Shown here piece by piece: positions 47,525-60,500 of a stretch of DNA of 64,000 nucleotides. The notes under the pieces are model-generated. The model saw nothing but the letters and a program-made list of their open reading frames with translations, was not told where the DNA came from and searched no databases. The number at the start of each line of letters is the position of its first letter. The first letter of the stretch is position 1. The stretch covers positions 1-64,000 of the forward strand of contig JAURVB010013957.1 in NCBI GenBank assembly GCA_033002965.1. Direction: 5' to 3'. This DNA comes from Piper betle (taxonomy: Eukaryota > Streptophyta > Magnoliopsida > Piperales > Piperaceae). A program made the position numbers and the translations under genes.

Positions 47525-49886
47525 TTAAAGATAAGATGCGTAGAATAGCCATGTAGTTCCATCATTTGCACCATAACCATCCAACCAAGTTTGATGCAAG
47601 TGTAGCCAAATAAAGGCTCTGGATTGCTTCTGCAAACAGCAAAACAGTGCACCTTTTTTCAGCAAATGAATGCCGAAAATGAACAATATATGATGCATGA
47701 AACAGACTAACCTCACGCTCGATTAACAGCGTAGTCAGACCTCCTTACACCATCTGCCATAAATTTAGCGAAAAAAAAGTTCATCATCATATATGAAGAT
47801 TAAAGGAAGATTATGATAAAAAATAAATAAAAAACACTGATTATCAGACTCCCTTGCGTTCAGGCTGCACGAACAATTTTAAAATTGTGATTGCTAGTAC
47901 AAAGATGTTCCAGTTTTAACATGCGTGCACATCTTGTAGACTACGATAAACGTTAACTGGTGCAATGTGCGGTGAACTAATATAACCCTTAACTTTAATA
48001 AATATTACATCTTACAACACCCAAGAGTATACCCAATTATCTGTAAATGCCTTATGCGACCAATTGACATAGAGAAGAGATTGAAGAACTCACCAGATTC
48101 GTCCAACTTGTCAAACTTCACCAGCCATATGTCAGACCCAATCTGAGAAAATGAAAGGCAATCTACCCACACCTGGAATCTTTTTCCTTGTTTATCACCA
48201 TAAATTGTATGCAATGCTGAAAAACAGTCACTGAATGATCGTTCAATACCAGAAGGCTGAACAAATATTCCTTTTGTATCCTGAAATAAAAGAAAAAGTA
48301 AAATTCAGAACTAGATAATGTAGAGTAAATAGTGGCAAAATAGTTGATAAAAAGGCCTAACATGGAAAAAGATAAAAAGCTAATACACAAAATTTCTCCA
48401 GAGTAGAGAAGCCCTCTATCTTAGGCAGCTCCCCCGACGCCATCTTTCATATATCATGTAGAACTTCACCACTTCATAACCAGGAGTATAACCCTCCTCT
48501 TTGCAAGTTGAGAAGTTCACAACATCCCTGGGAGATAAGCTTGTACCTAGCTGAAAATGCCCAATGGCTTCTATGATACCAGCAGCGCACCTTTCAGTTG
48601 CATGAATTATTTTTGGATTGTTTTTAGCATCCATTGCATGCCATTGTAACAGCTCTTCCTGCGCATTGCTAACCTGCTCAACACATACGAAACAACCACT
48701 TTCAGATATTATCATGATATCAACTGCATTTTCACCAACCATTTAAAGTACCAAAATATTGAAAAAGTGTAGCTTTACAGACACAGAAAACTAGCTGATC
48801 CAAAATTACTGTAGAAATGGTCTTGGAAAAAGATAATGAGATACATTAAGTAAAGAATTTAAAGGCATTTAGAGAGTCGCACCATAACACCATAAACTTC
48901 AGGAATGCTAAACAATTCAGCATCATTGCCTGAATCACCACAGACAAGTGTGTTCATGGGTGGCTTTCCATCAGCTTTAAATTTCTTGAGTAAATACCCA
49001 AGAGCCTGTCCTTTTCCAGCACCTTTTGGTAACACATCAAGATCCATTCCCCCGCTGTAAATTATTTTTACATTCAACTACCATAAGAACAAAATGGATC
49101 AAAATTAGAAAATGCACTAAATATTTTTCTCAACCAAAAAGGATAATGGTTTTGCTAATCTAAGTTCAAGAGTAGAAAAAATTGGCAATCATCATACTCC
49201 AATAGTAAAAACTAAACACAATGCAAGAAACTTACTCCTCTCTCCTCCAGACGAGCAGAAAGAGTCTTCATAACTTCGTGAGCACTGCTCTTGTCTATGT
49301 AAAAGCTAACCTTATGAGGCCTCTGCTCTGTTTCTGACTGTGTGAGTCCACCATATCAGAAAGCAAATCAACATTTCTACCATGAAGCAAGCTACATAAT
49401 ACATTCTTTGTTCAAAATAGTAGCATTCACTGCAAACCCACCTGGAATTTGAGTTGAGGAATTTTTCCAGTTTCCTCAATGATGATATTACGATCCCATT
49501 TATTATTAAGATAGTTTTCCCAACCATCATCTGGCACCATAGGTTCTCCATAAGTGATCTCAGTTCCCACGGACATAATGGTAATGTCCGGAGTTAATAG
49601 TGGTTTCTCTTTCCTCAACTCCTTGTAGAGAGTGGGTGAACGTCCAGTTGAGAATACAAGCAGGGAATCATGTCGGTAATTGGCCTCCCATTGGCATTAA
49701 ACCTCAATAGAGAAAGGGTCTCAGGGTCATGATGATCCACCTGAAGTTAAATTTGGTTAAATTCCACGAATAGGTAATGACTTAAGAGTTTGACGAGAGA
49801 AGAAAAATAATTTGTGAACCACTGACCATAGTGTGATCCAAATCTGAGACGATCATAAGCCGTGGAGAATTATTGAGCCTATCCAT
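47525..49886 (-). pseudogene. SPP: Sucrose-6-phosphate phosphatase gene with three apparent frameshifts
   Basis: The enzyme releases phosphate from sucrose-6-phosphate, the last step of cytosolic sucrose synthesis. Exons: 49827-49886, 49442-49740, 49236-49337, 48883-49077, 48387-48673, 48094-48280, 47712-47753 and 47525-47629. HAD motifs are intact: DLDHT (Asp15, Asp17), FSTGRSP, the GAGKGQAL lysine and [10 protein letters not shown]. The plant-specific C-terminal domain (QPSGIERS, YGDKQGKRFQVWVD, HLHQTW) is present. Three indels break the frame. Exon 2 has only two bases between the Ala and Trp codons (49691-49692). Exon 5 needs one more G in the run after WRR (about 48430). Exon 7 needs two more bases before LTTLLIE (about 47739). 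With these repaired the length would be about 426 codons, normal for the family. This is either a decaying copy or an uncorrected assembly. All introns have GT-AG ends. Confidence 0.9.
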
Positions 49887-49911
49887 CTTGACGTTGTCAC
49901 CAATATGCAGC

Positions 49912-51699
49912 CTGAATATCACAAACATTAAATGCTCATAAGAGACTAATGACGAATAAGAATACACATTCCCACTGTATGCTAGGTTGCCTTAAAAATT
50001 AAATCTTACCTTAATAAAGAATAGCAAATAAAAAAAGCTCAGAGACAAGAAACAAGTTTGAGAGATCATATGCTACCCTGATCAAGCATTACCATAAACC
50101 TAGGCAACCTTAATTAGGTGAAGAATAGATTTATAGAACAGATCAATCATAGGCAGGTCAAGAATGATAATAAAACATCCCGTTTGTAGAAGATCCATTA
50201 TGCGAGAAGACATATATAGCTGAAAAAAACCTAAGGTTGAGTGCAGAAATTGCTGACTATTCAAATGAAACACTAGACTCCCTTAACATACAAAAATCAG
50301 ATTTCAAAAATTCCCCATAATTTAACAAGCACAATAATCACAAAAGAAAAATTAAATTCAGTCGCGGATAATACATATGATCATCCTCTTTGCGTCAGTG
50401 CAAAAAGAAGAGGAAGGTAAAAACCTACCAAACGAGAGGCGAGATCACATCAAGCAAACACACAATTAGAAAAAAGGTAAAGTAGAATGCAGGAACTGTA
50501 TATCATTTGAATGAGATAAAAGGCCATTTATTCTCACATAACATCAAATTTGAGTAAATTTGGTAAAAAAACTGCATATTATTCTTCACATAAACATCAG
50601 ATTTGAATGAAAAAATAATGTAATTATGATTTTACAAACTGAATATCATGCAAACATAACACAAAGACATCCATCCCTTGCATAATCACCAGAGTCGAGT
50701 ACACTTAATTCAGAAACTGCATATGATTCAAACAAGACACAGAGCTAGGTAGCCTAGATGACATAGGCAAATACACACACACCACTCCCAAACACTCACC
50801 CAAAGAAAAGTTCAAACCAAAATTGCTAGAAGTGCTTATCATTTTCATATAAAGAATTGCATCTTATTCAAAAGGGCCACAAAATACATCCAATTCTCGC
50901 ACAAACATCAGATTCAATAAGATATAACTACATAAATCAATAGTTATTTAAACATGACAAAAATCCACCACCGAAAACAAAATCAAATCTAATGGTGAAA
51001 GTTGCGTATCATCAACCTTGTCATAAACACTTAATTGCAAAAAATGCATATCCCTTTCAGTTATCCCCACACCCCCCAAAAAAAGAATAATACATTGAAC
51101 ACAAAGACAATGTCTCGCATGAACATCATATCTGGAGCACATTTAGGTGCAGAAATCAATAATCATTTAACTGGGACAAAAAATTCACCCAATCACACAT
51201 GAACTAGAGATTTAAGAACTAACCCACTACTGCAAGCAACATCAAATCTACACATCATCAACATTGTTGTAGCCCCTTAATTGCATAAACACCATATCGC
51301 TTTTGACCACTCCGGCACCCCCCCCCTTGAAAAATTAAAACATTATCATTTACACGGAACAAAAAAGACATCAAATTTCTGGCATGAACACATTTAGCTG
51401 CAGAAATCTGTAATCATTTAAATGGGACAAAAATTCCATCCAATCACGCATGAACTAGAGATTAAAAAAATAACCCACTTGCTACAATAAAAAATACCCG
51501 TAACTGCAAACAACCACAAAAATAAGGGTGTGGAAGCTGCACAACATCAACCTTGCTAAAACCACATAATTGCAAAAAATTGTACATCATTTTCATCCAA
51601 AAGATAAATGCATATCGAGGAACACAAATCCATCGACTGATTAGGAAAATGACCCACAATTGCAAACAGCATTAGATTGATGGAAAGAGAAGACATTAC
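49912..51699 (-). other. SPP: Long leader intron of the sucrose-phosphatase gene
   Basis: On the minus strand a donor CTTCTG-GTAATG lies at 51699-51698 and an acceptor GATATTCAG ends at 49912, 25 bases before the ATG. The non-coding first exon would be about 51700-51790. The intron is AT-rich and contains a degenerate tandem repeat. Inferred from splice signals. Confidence 0.6.
50480..51640. repeat. Degenerate tandem repeat (about 250-290 bp) in the SPP leader intron
   Basis: The phrase CATCAACCTTG / CATCAACATTG followed by TTAATTGCA or ATAATTGCA recurs at about 51010, 51256 and 51545. The phrase AATCATTTAA-TGGGACAAAAA followed by CATGAACTAGAGATT recurs at about 51163 and 51412. Weaker AACTGCATAT-CATTCAAA copies occur down to about 50490. 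Confidence 0.75.
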
Positions 51700-51799
51700 C
51701 AGAAGGAAGAAGAAGGAAGGCGCTGACCAGTTGATGACACGACGACGAACCAACGATGAAGACAAGGAAGGCTTATTTGCGCCTTCCACATGTAGACGA

Positions 51800-53114
51800 T
51801 ACACCTTATTTAGTAATTATTGAACAGTTCACCCCTATGTTCGTAATTATTCTCGAAAAATAACCATTTTTAGTTGATTTTAGCTTTTAAAGTTTATTTA
51901 TTATCTACTTAATAAAAGGGAAAAATTACTCTGAAATGAAATAATAAGGATTCAACCAACCAAAATATGAAAAAAATAAAAAATATAACATATTATTGTA
52001 ATTTATTTATACCTTTACATTAAAGCACCAATTTTTTTCGTTCTCATTGTATTTTAGCTTTTTTGAATTATGGTTGATTCCAACTCAACAATATATTTAT
52101 AGGCTTTTTAATATTTATTTAATTTAAAATAATTTTCTTTATTATTTATTATTAAAAAAACATTAGTGTATAATTTTAACCAAATTAGGAAATTTAAAAA
52201 TATTGATAAATTTTAACATATTTATAATTATTATATTTGAGTTAAAGCTGGTTACTTAATAATACATACTTAATTTTAATTTTTATAAATTTTATCTATT
52301 TATTTACATTTATATTATTATTTATTATTATAAAAAAATTTAAAGTATAATTCTATCTGAATTAAAAATCTTGTAAAAATAAATTCAATTTAATAATTAA
52401 ATTTTTTACTTATTAAAATTAAAATATCCATTAATATTTGTAGACAGTTATATTTACATTAAAATTAAATAAATGTTCAATATTTTTATTTTAAAATAAT
52501 ATAATAGTATTTTAAAAATTAATTTGTATATTCTTAATCAATATTATTAATAAGTTTTAATCCCTACACATCGCACGGCGCTTTGGCTAATTCGTTTAAA
52601 ATTATACCCTATTTTTAAAATATTAAATTATTATAATTTATTTTATAATTCAACTAAGATTATCTATAAAATTAAAATTTATCTTTAATACCGATAGCAC
52701 ATAGCGCAAAAACTAATTTATATTCACATTTTAGGTGAATTTACTAGGACTCAGACTTAGTCCACGCTGATTTGAACTATAATCTAAGTGCACTGTTCAT
52801 TATCTTTATTTTTGTGCCACAGATGATAAAATTAATTTTTTAAAAATAACCGCATACACTGTCACACAGGAGATCATTATATGATCATATAAGAGATTCA
52901 TTTTGTTATTACATAATTTTATTTATTAATTTATATTATGTAAATAAATTTATCAAACATATAAAATAATATACTTTAAAATATAAGTTTGAATTTCTGG
53001 AGACAATAAGCCGAACACAAGTGCACTCAAACTTGCACCAATCCGACGACTTCATCAGGCTAAGTTGCATCGAACAAGGGTGGTCACAAATTTGATTAGC
53101 ATTATCCATGCATA
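51800..53114. other. AT-rich intergenic region
   Basis: No gene or clear repeat is seen. The stretch from 51900 to 53000 is extremely AT-rich. The first part would be the upstream region of the sucrose-phosphatase gene. Confidence 0.5.
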
Positions 53115-53176
53115 TATATATATATCAAAAATACTATAGTGCGCTGCAAGTTTTACGAGCGCACCCATACGCTGTT

Positions 53177-53216
53177 GAACGAGAGCCGTTGGATCAAAAT
53201 CCAACGGCTCTCGTTC
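53177..53216. repeat. Perfect 18-bp-arm hairpin at the left end of the fold-back element
   Basis: Arms 53177-53194 (GAACGAGAGCCGTTGGAT) and 53199-53216 are exact reverse complements with a CAAA loop. Confidence 0.97.
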
Positions 53217-53884
53217 ATCCTAATTTTTTTTAGATTTGGGACCCGATTACCCGCCTGACCTGTCTGACCCGCCCGAACCAGACCTCCCGCCCGCGACCGC
53301 GCCGCCCGCGACCGCGCCGCCCCGCGACCGCGCCGCCCGCGACCGCGCCACCTCCTGCCGCGGCCGCGGCCTCGCCCTTGCCGGCGACCCCGCCCTCCAC
53401 CCCCTCCGCCCGCACGCGCATCGCCCGCGGCCGAGGTCCCCGCCCCCGGCCGGCACCGTCGATCCACCGCCAACCCCCCATCTCCGCCACGACCCGATCC
53501 GCGCGCCCTCCGCCCCCAGCGGTGGCGGAGAGGTGGTGGCGGGCGGCGCCAGTCGGGGGCGGGCGGGGGGCGGAGGGCGCGCGGATCGGGTCGTGGCGGA
53601 GATGGGGGGGTTGGCGGTGGATCGACGGTGCCGACTGGGGCGGGGACCTCGGCCACGGGCGATGGCCGGGTGGGGCCGCCGGCAGGGCGAGGCCGCTGGC
53701 GGGGAAGGCGGCGCGGCGACGGGCGGTGCCCGGTGCGGCGAGGCGATTGCGGGCGGGAGGGGTGGGTCGGGCGGGTCGGGACAAGTCTAGCGGGGTCTGG
53801 CGGGCCGGTCCAGCAATGGGTGGGTGGGTGGTTTTATTGTGGGCCGTCGGATCAAGATCCAACGGCCTACGTCTGGCAGCGCAT

Positions 53885-54000
53885 TTGGCAGCGCACTGGC
53901 GCTGCCAAAATAGGGCAGCGCACTGTGGCGCTGCCAAAATAGGGCAGCGCACTGTAGCGCTGCCAAAATAGGGCAGCGCACCGTAGCCACTGCCAACACT
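53885..54000. repeat. 29-bp hairpin-containing tandem repeat
   Basis: About four units of the form GGCAGCGCACTG-GGCGCTGCCAAAATAG. Each unit contains the self-complementary pair GGCAGCGC / GCGCTGCC. It forms the right shoulder of the fold-back element. Confidence 0.9.
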
Positions 54001-54030
54001 GTAGCGCTGCCCATATATATATATATACAT

Positions 54031-54570
54031 GGAACCAAAAAAAGAAAAAAAGCATCAACATGGTATCAATTCTTGGCAAAATACCAGCGTCGAAACCATT
54101 TGGCATGTTCAATTAAAATATCAGAAATTTTCTTTTTTTTAAAAAACAAAATCACAATACTAGAATATGTCCAATCCCCTTTCTAAACCCACCCTAAACC
54201 ATTTCAAGAACCGAATCCACATTGTGGCCATAGTACTAAATTACAAATTCACGCAACGACTTAGCCATTGGCCATGCACAAAAAAAGGCGAAGTTTTAAT
54301 AAATTTTACATAAATTATATTTCTTTTAAAGAATTGCTGTATAAAATTTTCAGCGTGATTGTACCGACTCAGAGCAGATCTGGTCGATTCAGATTTGCTT
54401 CCAGCCTTTAGACCATCCGACAAGTAAAAACCAGACGGATGTCGACTTCTGCATATAGAATTCCCAACTACAGATTGTCAGCTGCCGACTTTATCCAAAT
54501 TCCTCTCGTACTAACTTTGATGTCAAGTTGTTGAGCTTGCAAGTTTAGTTCACACTGAAGAGATTCATAC
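54031..54570. other. Region downstream of OEP61
   Basis: No gene is seen. It probably contains the 3' untranslated region of OEP61 near 54500-54570. The rest is AT-rich without motifs. Confidence 0.4.
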
Positions 54571-57500
54571 CTAGCTGCCAATGAAACCGAGCTTATGAAG
54601 AATGAAGGCCAAAATCAGCATACAAACTGCAAATATCATGCCAGGTTTTCCAAGAAGCCAATTCTTTGCCTTCCTGGCACCATCAACTGCACGTTGAATA
54701 TGGCCAACCCACTTCATCTGCAAAAGAAGAATATAGGAAAAATTAGTCGATTAATCAACCACAGAAAGATGAATGTTACATAATATCATTGTTGTTTCAA
54801 AACGGCAGCCAGGTGTGACACAACAACCATAAAAAGAATGGTGGAAAAGCAAACATTAGGAACTTGCCACTTGATAAAGTTTGACTAACAAAAGTAATCT
54901 TTTTCATGAGACAACATGAAAAGCCCACAGATATAACCAATTTTATCATTGACTATAAATAACATTACCAACTCACGGTCTTTCAAGAATGCCAACAATA
55001 TCCAACAACGCACAGGCAAATAAAAGAAAGCAAGTCTTACCAATCTATCCAGGTCATCTGCAGATACAGATGACATGGCCTTGTGAGCTTTGGCTGCATC
55101 CTCAGGTGTCATATTCATTCCTAAGCTTTGACTCATACTCATCATCATTTCCGGGCTCATATTTTTCAAGAAACCTGAGAACATCTGCCAATAAAGAACA
55201 TATGGCGTTTGATTATTTAAATAATACAATTAACTCTAACATAAATGTTGTCATCAACATCATCCTTTTTTCATTATCTACACTTCAATTTAATCCCCGA
55301 CTAGGCTAGGCTTGGTCACTTATAATTTTGTAATACCATTTGAAAGTGATCAATTTAAATCAATGCCAAAAAGTCCCCGTGAAAACAAAGTGGGAAATTT
55401 CCATTACCGCAACCCTCCAAATGAAGAAAGAAATGATGATTTGCTAATGTCCTCATACACCGATCCTTTTTAAACAATATGATTCAAGAGACAATGGTTG
55501 CATGAAAAGAGATAATAGAATCGTCTTCTACACAAAGCCCCTCAATAAAGAAGCGAGATTTGCTTCCATCAACATTGTAACTTAAATATAAATGAACTAT
55601 AAAAATTAAAACCTGATTCATTGCAGGGTCTTTCATAGCATTTTTCATTTGTTCCTGCAAATCACTGGACGACGTTGGAAACTGTTGGGATGTCGAAGCA
55701 GAATGAGCTCCCATACTGGAGAAAGAATTACCATATCTGCTTTCACCAATATCAGTATCTGTCCTAGCTCGGTTATCAGATGCTGACACTGTTTGAGAAG
55801 GTCCAGAATTGTTCAAAGAAGCAGCAATTTCAAACATCTTCTCCAGTTCTTCTGGTGGCATTTTGCTGAACATTTCCAATGCTGTTTTAATCATATCTGG
55901 TGACATATTTGCCATCTGGTTATTCCCCATTCCACCCATAGAAGAGGGTGCCATCTCCAGCATCTTTTGAAGTTCATCAGGGGCCATTTTGCTAACTGTT
56001 TCAGAGAATGACTTGACCATCTCAGGCCTTTGATTATTAAAGAGGTTAGATGTTTGACACGGGCCTTTATCTTTTGCAGAATTCGCATTTCTGGCAGTCT
56101 TATGTAGTTGTTCCGTTGGCATCTTAGCAATAATTTCAGGAGAAGAGAGTTTTTCAGATGACCTGAGGAATAAGAAAAAGGCAGGGATCCTATTTATGTT
56201 CCACTCTTAAATATTTGCTGTAAACACGTAAAACAATCACTATGAGTAAACTCAAATTCAAAATGAGCAAGATCAGTCATATCAGCTTATAAATTTTAAT
56301 GAAGTATACTGGGAAGAACAGATAAAACGTGTGTAATAGAGAATAAACATGCATTTGGAGCAATACAAATCAAGATCAGAGGAAAAGTTGAACACTGATT
56401 GATAAAAAGAAGCCATTCAGTTCAGGAGCTGAATTTGAGAGCAACCAGTCAAAGATCAACCTTCAAGCAAAGCTTAAATCCTAGTAAACTTTTTGGTCAG
56501 ACAATTTACCATTTAACAGTTTAACCAAGAAGGTCTTGGGCTTGTTTCCAATTAAATTAATTGACACTAGGAAACCAACACTTATCTGCAGCACACAAGG
56601 TGATCTGCTAATAATACTAGAACTTCATTTCAAACTTATGCTCAGTGTCAAACTACACAAGTAAAAATCTGAATTTATTAGTCATGCAATAGTGCTTCAA
56701 TATGGAGGCAAAATCAAATAGCTGAGTAAAATCCTCATGAAATCTAGTATGCATAGAAAAGTTAACACAAATGGTTGAGAGGAAAAAATACAGAATTAAA
56801 TAACCCAAAAAAATATACAAATATTTGAATTCAGTGAAAGACAACATACCTCTCAGCTTCGCCTGCATTTGTTCTCCTGTTTGCTGAATCTTCGACATAA
56901 GCATTCCAACATGACTCATCATCTTTTCTATCATTCTTGGAATCTTCAACCATTTTTCAGGACGTTCAACAGCTTTAACTGATGCTGAGACACTGTTAGC
57001 CTCATCATCAACTATTTCTTCAATCACTAACCCTGTATAATCAAAGGGCCAGAACTTTGACTTTAAAGGAAAATTTTAATCATGTAGAAAAACACACACA
57101 AACAAATGTACTATGCCTTTAGAAACATGTCGGAATCCGTCTTGACCATATTTTTCCTTCATGTTCCTACACCAATAAAAAACATTCTTGTCTATCATTG
57201 TCTACATATTAAATATCAACATATTAAAATCAAATAACTTAATAAAAAAAAGATTATGAAGGGTAGTTTCAATTCATTTTAACAGTGAAAAGTGTCATAT
57301 CAACTAAAATTACCTTAAAACCTCAGCAATAGTTTCTTCGTCAGGTGAAAGCTCATGAGCTCTAGTTAAATCAGACACAGCTGCCTGATAAAGAATAAAG
57401 TTACACATACTTCATTATCAGAACAAAGAAACACAAAAGTAGAACTGTTCATAATCAAATGAACCACATCAAAATAAGCACAAAAGCATTAATCAACCTT

Positions 57501-60500
57501 CAAGTCCCCAGTTTCTTGATATGCTTGACCTCTGCGGTAAAGTGCTTTCACATTGCTCTCATCGTACGCCAAGACCTGAAGAAAAAAACAAAAGAAAGTT
57601 GTATTCAGATCATAAGCAAAAAACACTTTCGACCAAATTTGAAACATACAAACTGGATCTTTATCACGTTACATCAGGGAATGATAGTAGTAAAGCTGTA
57701 GAAAGAAAAGTCCTACACCCTCAGTTGATTACATGGGAAAAAGAACATATTATCTGCCCCATATCATAGGTCAGTTGATGTAGGATAAATTTGATTTATA
57801 TTAGGGTTCTTTAAATAAGTCATTTTCTATTTTATTAGTTTGATGATGTTTAGGGCCAAGAGGAATGATATACAAGAGGTTGTCCACCTCCTAAAGAACG
57901 TGACGATCCAGGCTGCTTTCACTAAGGTACCTAAAAGAGTTTAGTCCCCAGCGCAGAATGAGCCATGCTAGCACAAACGACCTATCAAACAAGCATAGTG
58001 TAGTTTCAAAAAGCAAGATTAAAGACCGCCCACCACTAGCCGATTGGAAGTCAAAATTAAAGCATACTGAATTTCCAACTAGCAAGTCAATAGGCCGAGT
58101 CTGGTAGAATGTACCCAACAATGGTACGCAACACCGATATGATAAAGTCATGAATGGAGCGAAATAGCTTATATAGTTGCCGATATAAAATTTTTCCTCT
58201 GCCCCCCTCCTCCCTGACCAAGTCGGCTTGTGATCGGAATCGATTGATAGCGGAAGGGGGATGGGAATAATAGAGATACAGATAGTTGGATAGGAATGAG
58301 GGTAGAAAAGAGGGTAGAAAGACGGTGAAACCCGACAGTTTGGGAGGTGGGAGAATAGGAGAACCAACAATTAATTAATGAATAATTTCAAGAGATTAAG
58401 GAAGAAACTTGGATTTCACTAAAGTTATTTTTCTCATTCATCAAAACTTTAAAAATGGTGGAAGACTCGTATATATTATGGTGGAAACTTGGATTCCACT
58501 AAAGTTATTTTTCTCATTCATCAAAACTTTAACAATGGTGGAAGACTCGTACATATAAGCTAACAAAAAACCTAATAAAAATGACAAAAATTACAAAAAA
58601 AATGATTCTTTAAATAAAAATTGTATAAAACTCCCTAAACATCATCGAACTAATAAATAGAAAATCAGTTATTTAAACGCCCCAAATATTACTCAAATTT
58701 ATCATGCATCAGTTCACCACTTCTTCAAAAAACTCAACCTCGAGTTTTGATAAAAAACATACTCAAGGAAGAAAAGATTTGGAAGGGTATTAGTGAACTC
58801 TCATAAAGTGCATCACAAAGACAGTCTGTGTTCTCTTAGCCCACTAACACATGTTGCATCAGAGTTTTTAACCACGACTGATGTACTATAAATTTGCATC
58901 TCATGGACAATTGTGCATCCAATCAGTCCAAAACATACATATCCAAGAATGAAGAACAAACTTTTGAATCTCAATCCTGCATAAGTCAATCAAATCAGAT
59001 GGAGCATAAGGATTTTCATATACAAGAAGCTGTCTCAGCGACAAAGCATTCACTATTTTCTCAAGCTGTGAAGGCAATGAAGAATCATCTACTAGTTTAT
59101 CTAACATATCCACTCTGAGCATAGATGTAGAATCCACGGGATCAGAAGAAACAATGTCAATAGAAGGAGGTGATGCTGATTTTGTAGCCATACCTCACAA
59201 ACCTCTGTAATGTTCAATTCAATGCTGACAATAGTAGTAGCCTTATTATAATCAGTTATAACATGAACAGGTGGCTGCTTTCCACGTTTAGCGCATAGCT
59301 CTTCACAAAGTTCATGTAAGCTTATTGATGGTTTGGGGTCTAAACTTAAAGATGTACCGACTTTAGCACTAGGTTTGGTTGCATTTTCATTGAAATCATG
59401 AGATACAAATGCTTGCTTTCTTACATTTTCAAAGAAAGAATATTTTTTGAGATTGATCTCATAGAAAGCAAACTTTTCTTTGTACCAAGCAAATCCTAAA
59501 ACTAAATAACAACCCTTTAATGGAACAACACTACACTAAACTTCATCTTTATATTCACAAGGTTCATGGAAGATTGTTGATAGTTTGGGGTCTAGACTGA
59601 AAGATGTACCAACTTTAGCACTTGGCTTGGTTGCATTTTCATTGAAATCATGAGAAACAAATGCTTGCTTTGACAACCCTTTAATGGAATAACACTACAC
59701 TAAACTTCATCTTTATATGCACCTTCTTCTTCCACCTAGTACCCAAAGGGTGTTGGGGGAATGGACCTTAGACTAGGAATCCATGCAATTCCAAATAACA
59801 AATTTTTTTATGGCTCAATGCCCTTCTTGACGCCAACCCTCCTCCTTTATCTGAGCTGCAAGCAGAAGCATTGGCAGAGTTCATCTTTATATCGACCTAT
59901 GTCAATAAAAAACTGGTAACATTGGGGAACATTAAAACATTGATTTTCACATAAATCTATCCAAATAGGTAGTGGGTGAGACTCAATAGTAATAGCAAAT
60001 TTATTTGCTACAACTGGAGAAACATAATTAGCAATAACCTTATGACTGATAATTGTTTTAGCCATCACAGATCCATCAAATTTGAGATGAGTAAAAAACC
60101 TACTAACTTTCAAGGAGTCATACAAATAAATTCTTGAAATGGCATGCTTGTCATGATCCTCAATCTCAGTTGAATGCATAGTAAAAATTGAAAATATTTG
60201 CTTTCAATTTTTCAGAAATTTTCAGAATTTAAGGGTAAGTTTTCAAAATTTTCTAACGATTTTCTCCTGATTTACTGCCATTTTCTGCAATTTCTGTAAA
60301 ATTAAATTACTGGACAGAATGATCTTTAATAGGCAGACCAAACCAGTTTGTCCTTACCATACTGAACCCAAATCTTAACCCAGAGCCAAACCAGCTTATA
60401 CATCACCGTAAACCAAACCAGAGCTGATCCAAAATAAGTGAACCAATTGCTATTCATTGACCCACACTAGGAAAATATCACCAGGACCAAATAGATGCTG

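Larger units (their letters stand above)
53115..54020. mobile_element. GC-rich fold-back (long inverted repeat) element
   Basis: A GC-rich island in AT-rich DNA is built as a large hairpin. The inner arms 53451-53512 and 53571-53633 are reverse complements over about 62 bases with one single-base indel. Weaker complementarity continues outward to about 53240 and 53860. The outer ends carry related small hairpins around GCCGTTGGATC (53177-53216, perfect 18-bp arms; and 53843-53866). The flanks are TATATATA runs on both sides. This is the structure of a fold-back or MITE-type DNA element. The long open frames on both strands mirror each other because of the palindrome. Superfamily and exact ends are not determined. 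Confidence 0.75.

Noticed and set aside
53153..54030. Open frames of 167-266 codons on both strands in the GC-rich island
   Set aside because: The region is a long palindrome, so the frames mirror each other. Composition is Pro/Arg/Gly/Ala only and no start or splice context is supportive.
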